Assembly: GCA_002339675.1 (NCBI GenBank)
Contig: DDKB01000017.1
Span: forward strand, 802,346 to 866,345
Direction: 5' to 3'
DNA length: 64,000 nucleotides
Source: Stutzerimonas stutzeri
Lineage (GTDB): Bacteria; Pseudomonadota; Gammaproteobacteria; Pseudomonadales; Pseudomonadaceae
Shown here: in pieces, positions 62,863-64,000 of the stretch
Position numbering within the stretch: the stretch's first letter is position 1
Layout of the letters: each line of letters starts with the position of its first letter
Position numbers and translations under genes: made by a program
The notes under the pieces: generated by a model
Seen by the model: only the letters and a program-made list of their open reading frames with translations
Told to the model about the DNA's origin: nothing
Database searches by the model: none

Positions 62863-62977
62863 GGTGTCGGTCTTTTTTGTTCGGGGGTCAAAGAGAGCAG
62901 GTGGCGCGCCATGTTAGCGCGCCCGCCGGCGAGTTGTATCTCGACCACGGCAATGTGTGATCCGCGCCCGGCCAGGG

Positions 62978-64000
62978 TCAGCTCAGCTTGCGCGGATGCG
63001 CGAAGACGATGCGAAAGCAGCTGCCGCCCGCCTCCCGCTGACGATAGTCAAGCCGAGCCTGGTTGCTTTCGCAAAGCTCGCGGGATATGTACAGGCCCAG
63101 CCCGGTCCCCTTGTTTTCCGTGGTAAAGAAAGGCTCGAAGATGTGCTGCACCTGCTCGGCTGGCACGCCGGGGCCGTCGTCGAGAACGTCGAGCACCGGC
63201 AGGTCGCTCGCCTCGTCCCGAAACAGGTGCAGGCAGACCTGGGCCTGGCCATGCTGCTTGGCGCTGTAGCGCATCCCGTTCTGCACCAAATTGGTCAACA
63301 CCTGGATCAGCTGGTTGGGATCCATGCGCGTCTGCAGCGAGCTGCCCCAGGTCTCGACATGAAGCAGGTGGTCGCCCGGCAGCGACTGGCGAAATTCGCT
63401 GGCGAAGCGATGCACCCAGTATTTCAAGTCCAGCAGTTGGGGCTCGGCCTGGCGTCGGCGCGACAACTGCAACACGTTCTCGATCACCAAGTTCATCCGT
63501 CGGGAGTGGTCCTGGATGATCTGGGTGAGCCGTAGGTCGGCGGCATCCAGTACCTCCGACTCCTGCAATAACTGCGCGGCATGGCTGATGGCGCCCAGAG
63601 GGTTGCGGATCTCGTGGGCGATGCTGGCGGTCAGGCGCCCCAGGGAGGCTAGCTTGAGCTGCTGCGCCTTCTGCGCGATCTGCGAGTTGTCCTCGAGAAA
63701 TACCAGGGTGTCGAGCTTCTCTCCGTGCTGCAGCGCGGCGAAACTGGGCTGCAGCGTGGCCCCGTCGGGCGTGGCCTTGAAGCTGGTCGGGCGCAGGGTC
63801 GGGTTGTCGCGCCATTGCTGCAGGCCGCGAATCAGCTCGGGGCAGCGCGGTGCTAGCCGCTCCCCGGTCAGCGCCTGCTGGCCCAGCAGGTCGAGCGCCC
63901 CCTGGTTGGCCAGCAAGACGCGCTCCTGCGAGTCTAGGACGATGATCCCGGTGCGCATGCGCTGCAGGATCTGCGCGTTGAGCGCCTCGAGGTTGGCGAC
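62978..64000 (-). CDS. pilS: Sensor histidine kinase PilS, C-terminal part (runs off window)
   Basis: Kinase that controls PilR and thus pilin expression, sensing PilA in the membrane in P. aeruginosa. Only the last ~340 residues are present. The frame stays open to the window edge (reading ANLEALNAQILQRMRTG), so the six-helix membrane part lies outside. Seen here are a PAS-like region (GIIVLDSQERVLLANQGALD), the phospho-acceptor His in TASIAHEIRNPLGAISHA, and the ATPase motifs NLVQNGMRYS, DDGPGV and GTGLGLYISRELCE. The internal ATG at 63958 is not the true start. Confidence 0.92.
   Translation of the reverse strand, partial: VANLEALNAQILQRMRTGIIVLDSQERVLLANQGALDLLGQQALTGERLAPRCPELIRGLQQWRDNPTLRPTSFKATPDGATLQPSFAALQHGEKLDTLVFLEDNSQIAQKAQQLKLASLGRLTASIAHEIRNPLGAISHAAQLLQESEVLDAADLRLTQIIQDHSRRMNLVIENVLQLSRRRQAEPQLLDLKYWVHRFASEFRQSLPGDHLLHVETWGSSLQTRMDPNQLIQVLTNLVQNGMRYSAKQHGQAQVCLHLFRDEASDLPVLDVLDDGPGVPAEQVQHIFEPFFTTENKGTGLGLYISRELCESNQARLDYRQREAGGSCFRIVFAHPRKLS

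Overview
The window is high-GC chromosomal DNA from a gammaproteobacterium of the Pseudomonas/Stutzerimonas (P. stutzeri-like) group. This rests on protein similarity and on gene order that I recall from P. aeruginosa: ribA to xseB, ppa-eut-mpl-ubiX, and queG-nnr-tsaE-amiB-mutL-miaA-hfq-hflXKC-hisZ-purA-rnr-rlmB-rpsF-rpsR-rplI-dnaB-alr-ygiQ, followed by pilR/pilS. No complete transposase, integrase, phage gene or CRISPR array was seen.

Layout. (1) 1-8.3 kb: a riboflavin gene (ribA), a small membrane protein and a BtuF-like cobalamin-binding protein. These converge on btuB, which sits behind a clear cobalamin riboswitch. The isoprenoid genes dxs-ispA-xseB and a TauE-type permease follow. (2) 8.4-18.6 kb: a mosaic accessory stretch. 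It holds a MerR/CadR regulator with a 19-bp-spacer promoter driving a CDF metal exporter, an SDR enzyme, a retropepsin-like periplasmic protein, a manganese catalase, a PaoABC-type molybdenum aldehyde oxidoreductase without its PaoD chaperone gene, and a decayed type I restriction-modification locus. The HsdM and HsdS parts of that locus are broken, but the long C-terminal extension of HsdS is still an open frame. (3) 18.6-28.4 kb: ppa, mtfA, the ethanolamine pathway (exaC, eat, eutB, eutC) with two sigma-54-like promoters but no adjacent activator gene, then mpl, a palindromic repeat cluster, ubiX and a small lipoprotein. (4) 28.5-30.4 kb: an accessory FtsH-family protease at what appears to be a synteny junction. 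(5) 30.4-48.5 kb: the conserved queG to rlmB superoperon region with two tandem tRNA-Leu(CAG) genes. (6) 48.6-50.8 kb: a PAS hybrid histidine kinase whose receiver domain is put out of frame by three copies of a 7-bp repeat. (7) 50.8-58.2 kb: rpsF-rpsR-membrane protein-rplI, dnaB, alr and a YgiQ-type radical SAM enzyme. (8) 58.6-64 kb: a dual-receiver diguanylate cyclase, a DUF2333 protein, pilR, and pilS, which runs off the window end.

How the genes work together. EutBC splits ethanolamine, imported by Eat, into acetaldehyde and ammonia, and ExaC oxidises the aldehyde. Periplasmic PaoABC can make hydrogen peroxide when oxygen is the acceptor, and the neighbouring Mn-catalase could remove it. 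BtuB and the BtuF-like protein import the cobalamin that EutBC needs as cofactor. The most notable sequence-level observation is the CCGATCG x3 tract at 50350-50370: loss of one copy would exactly fuse the kinase frame to its receiver, which suggests either a phase-variable or a recently broken hybrid kinase.
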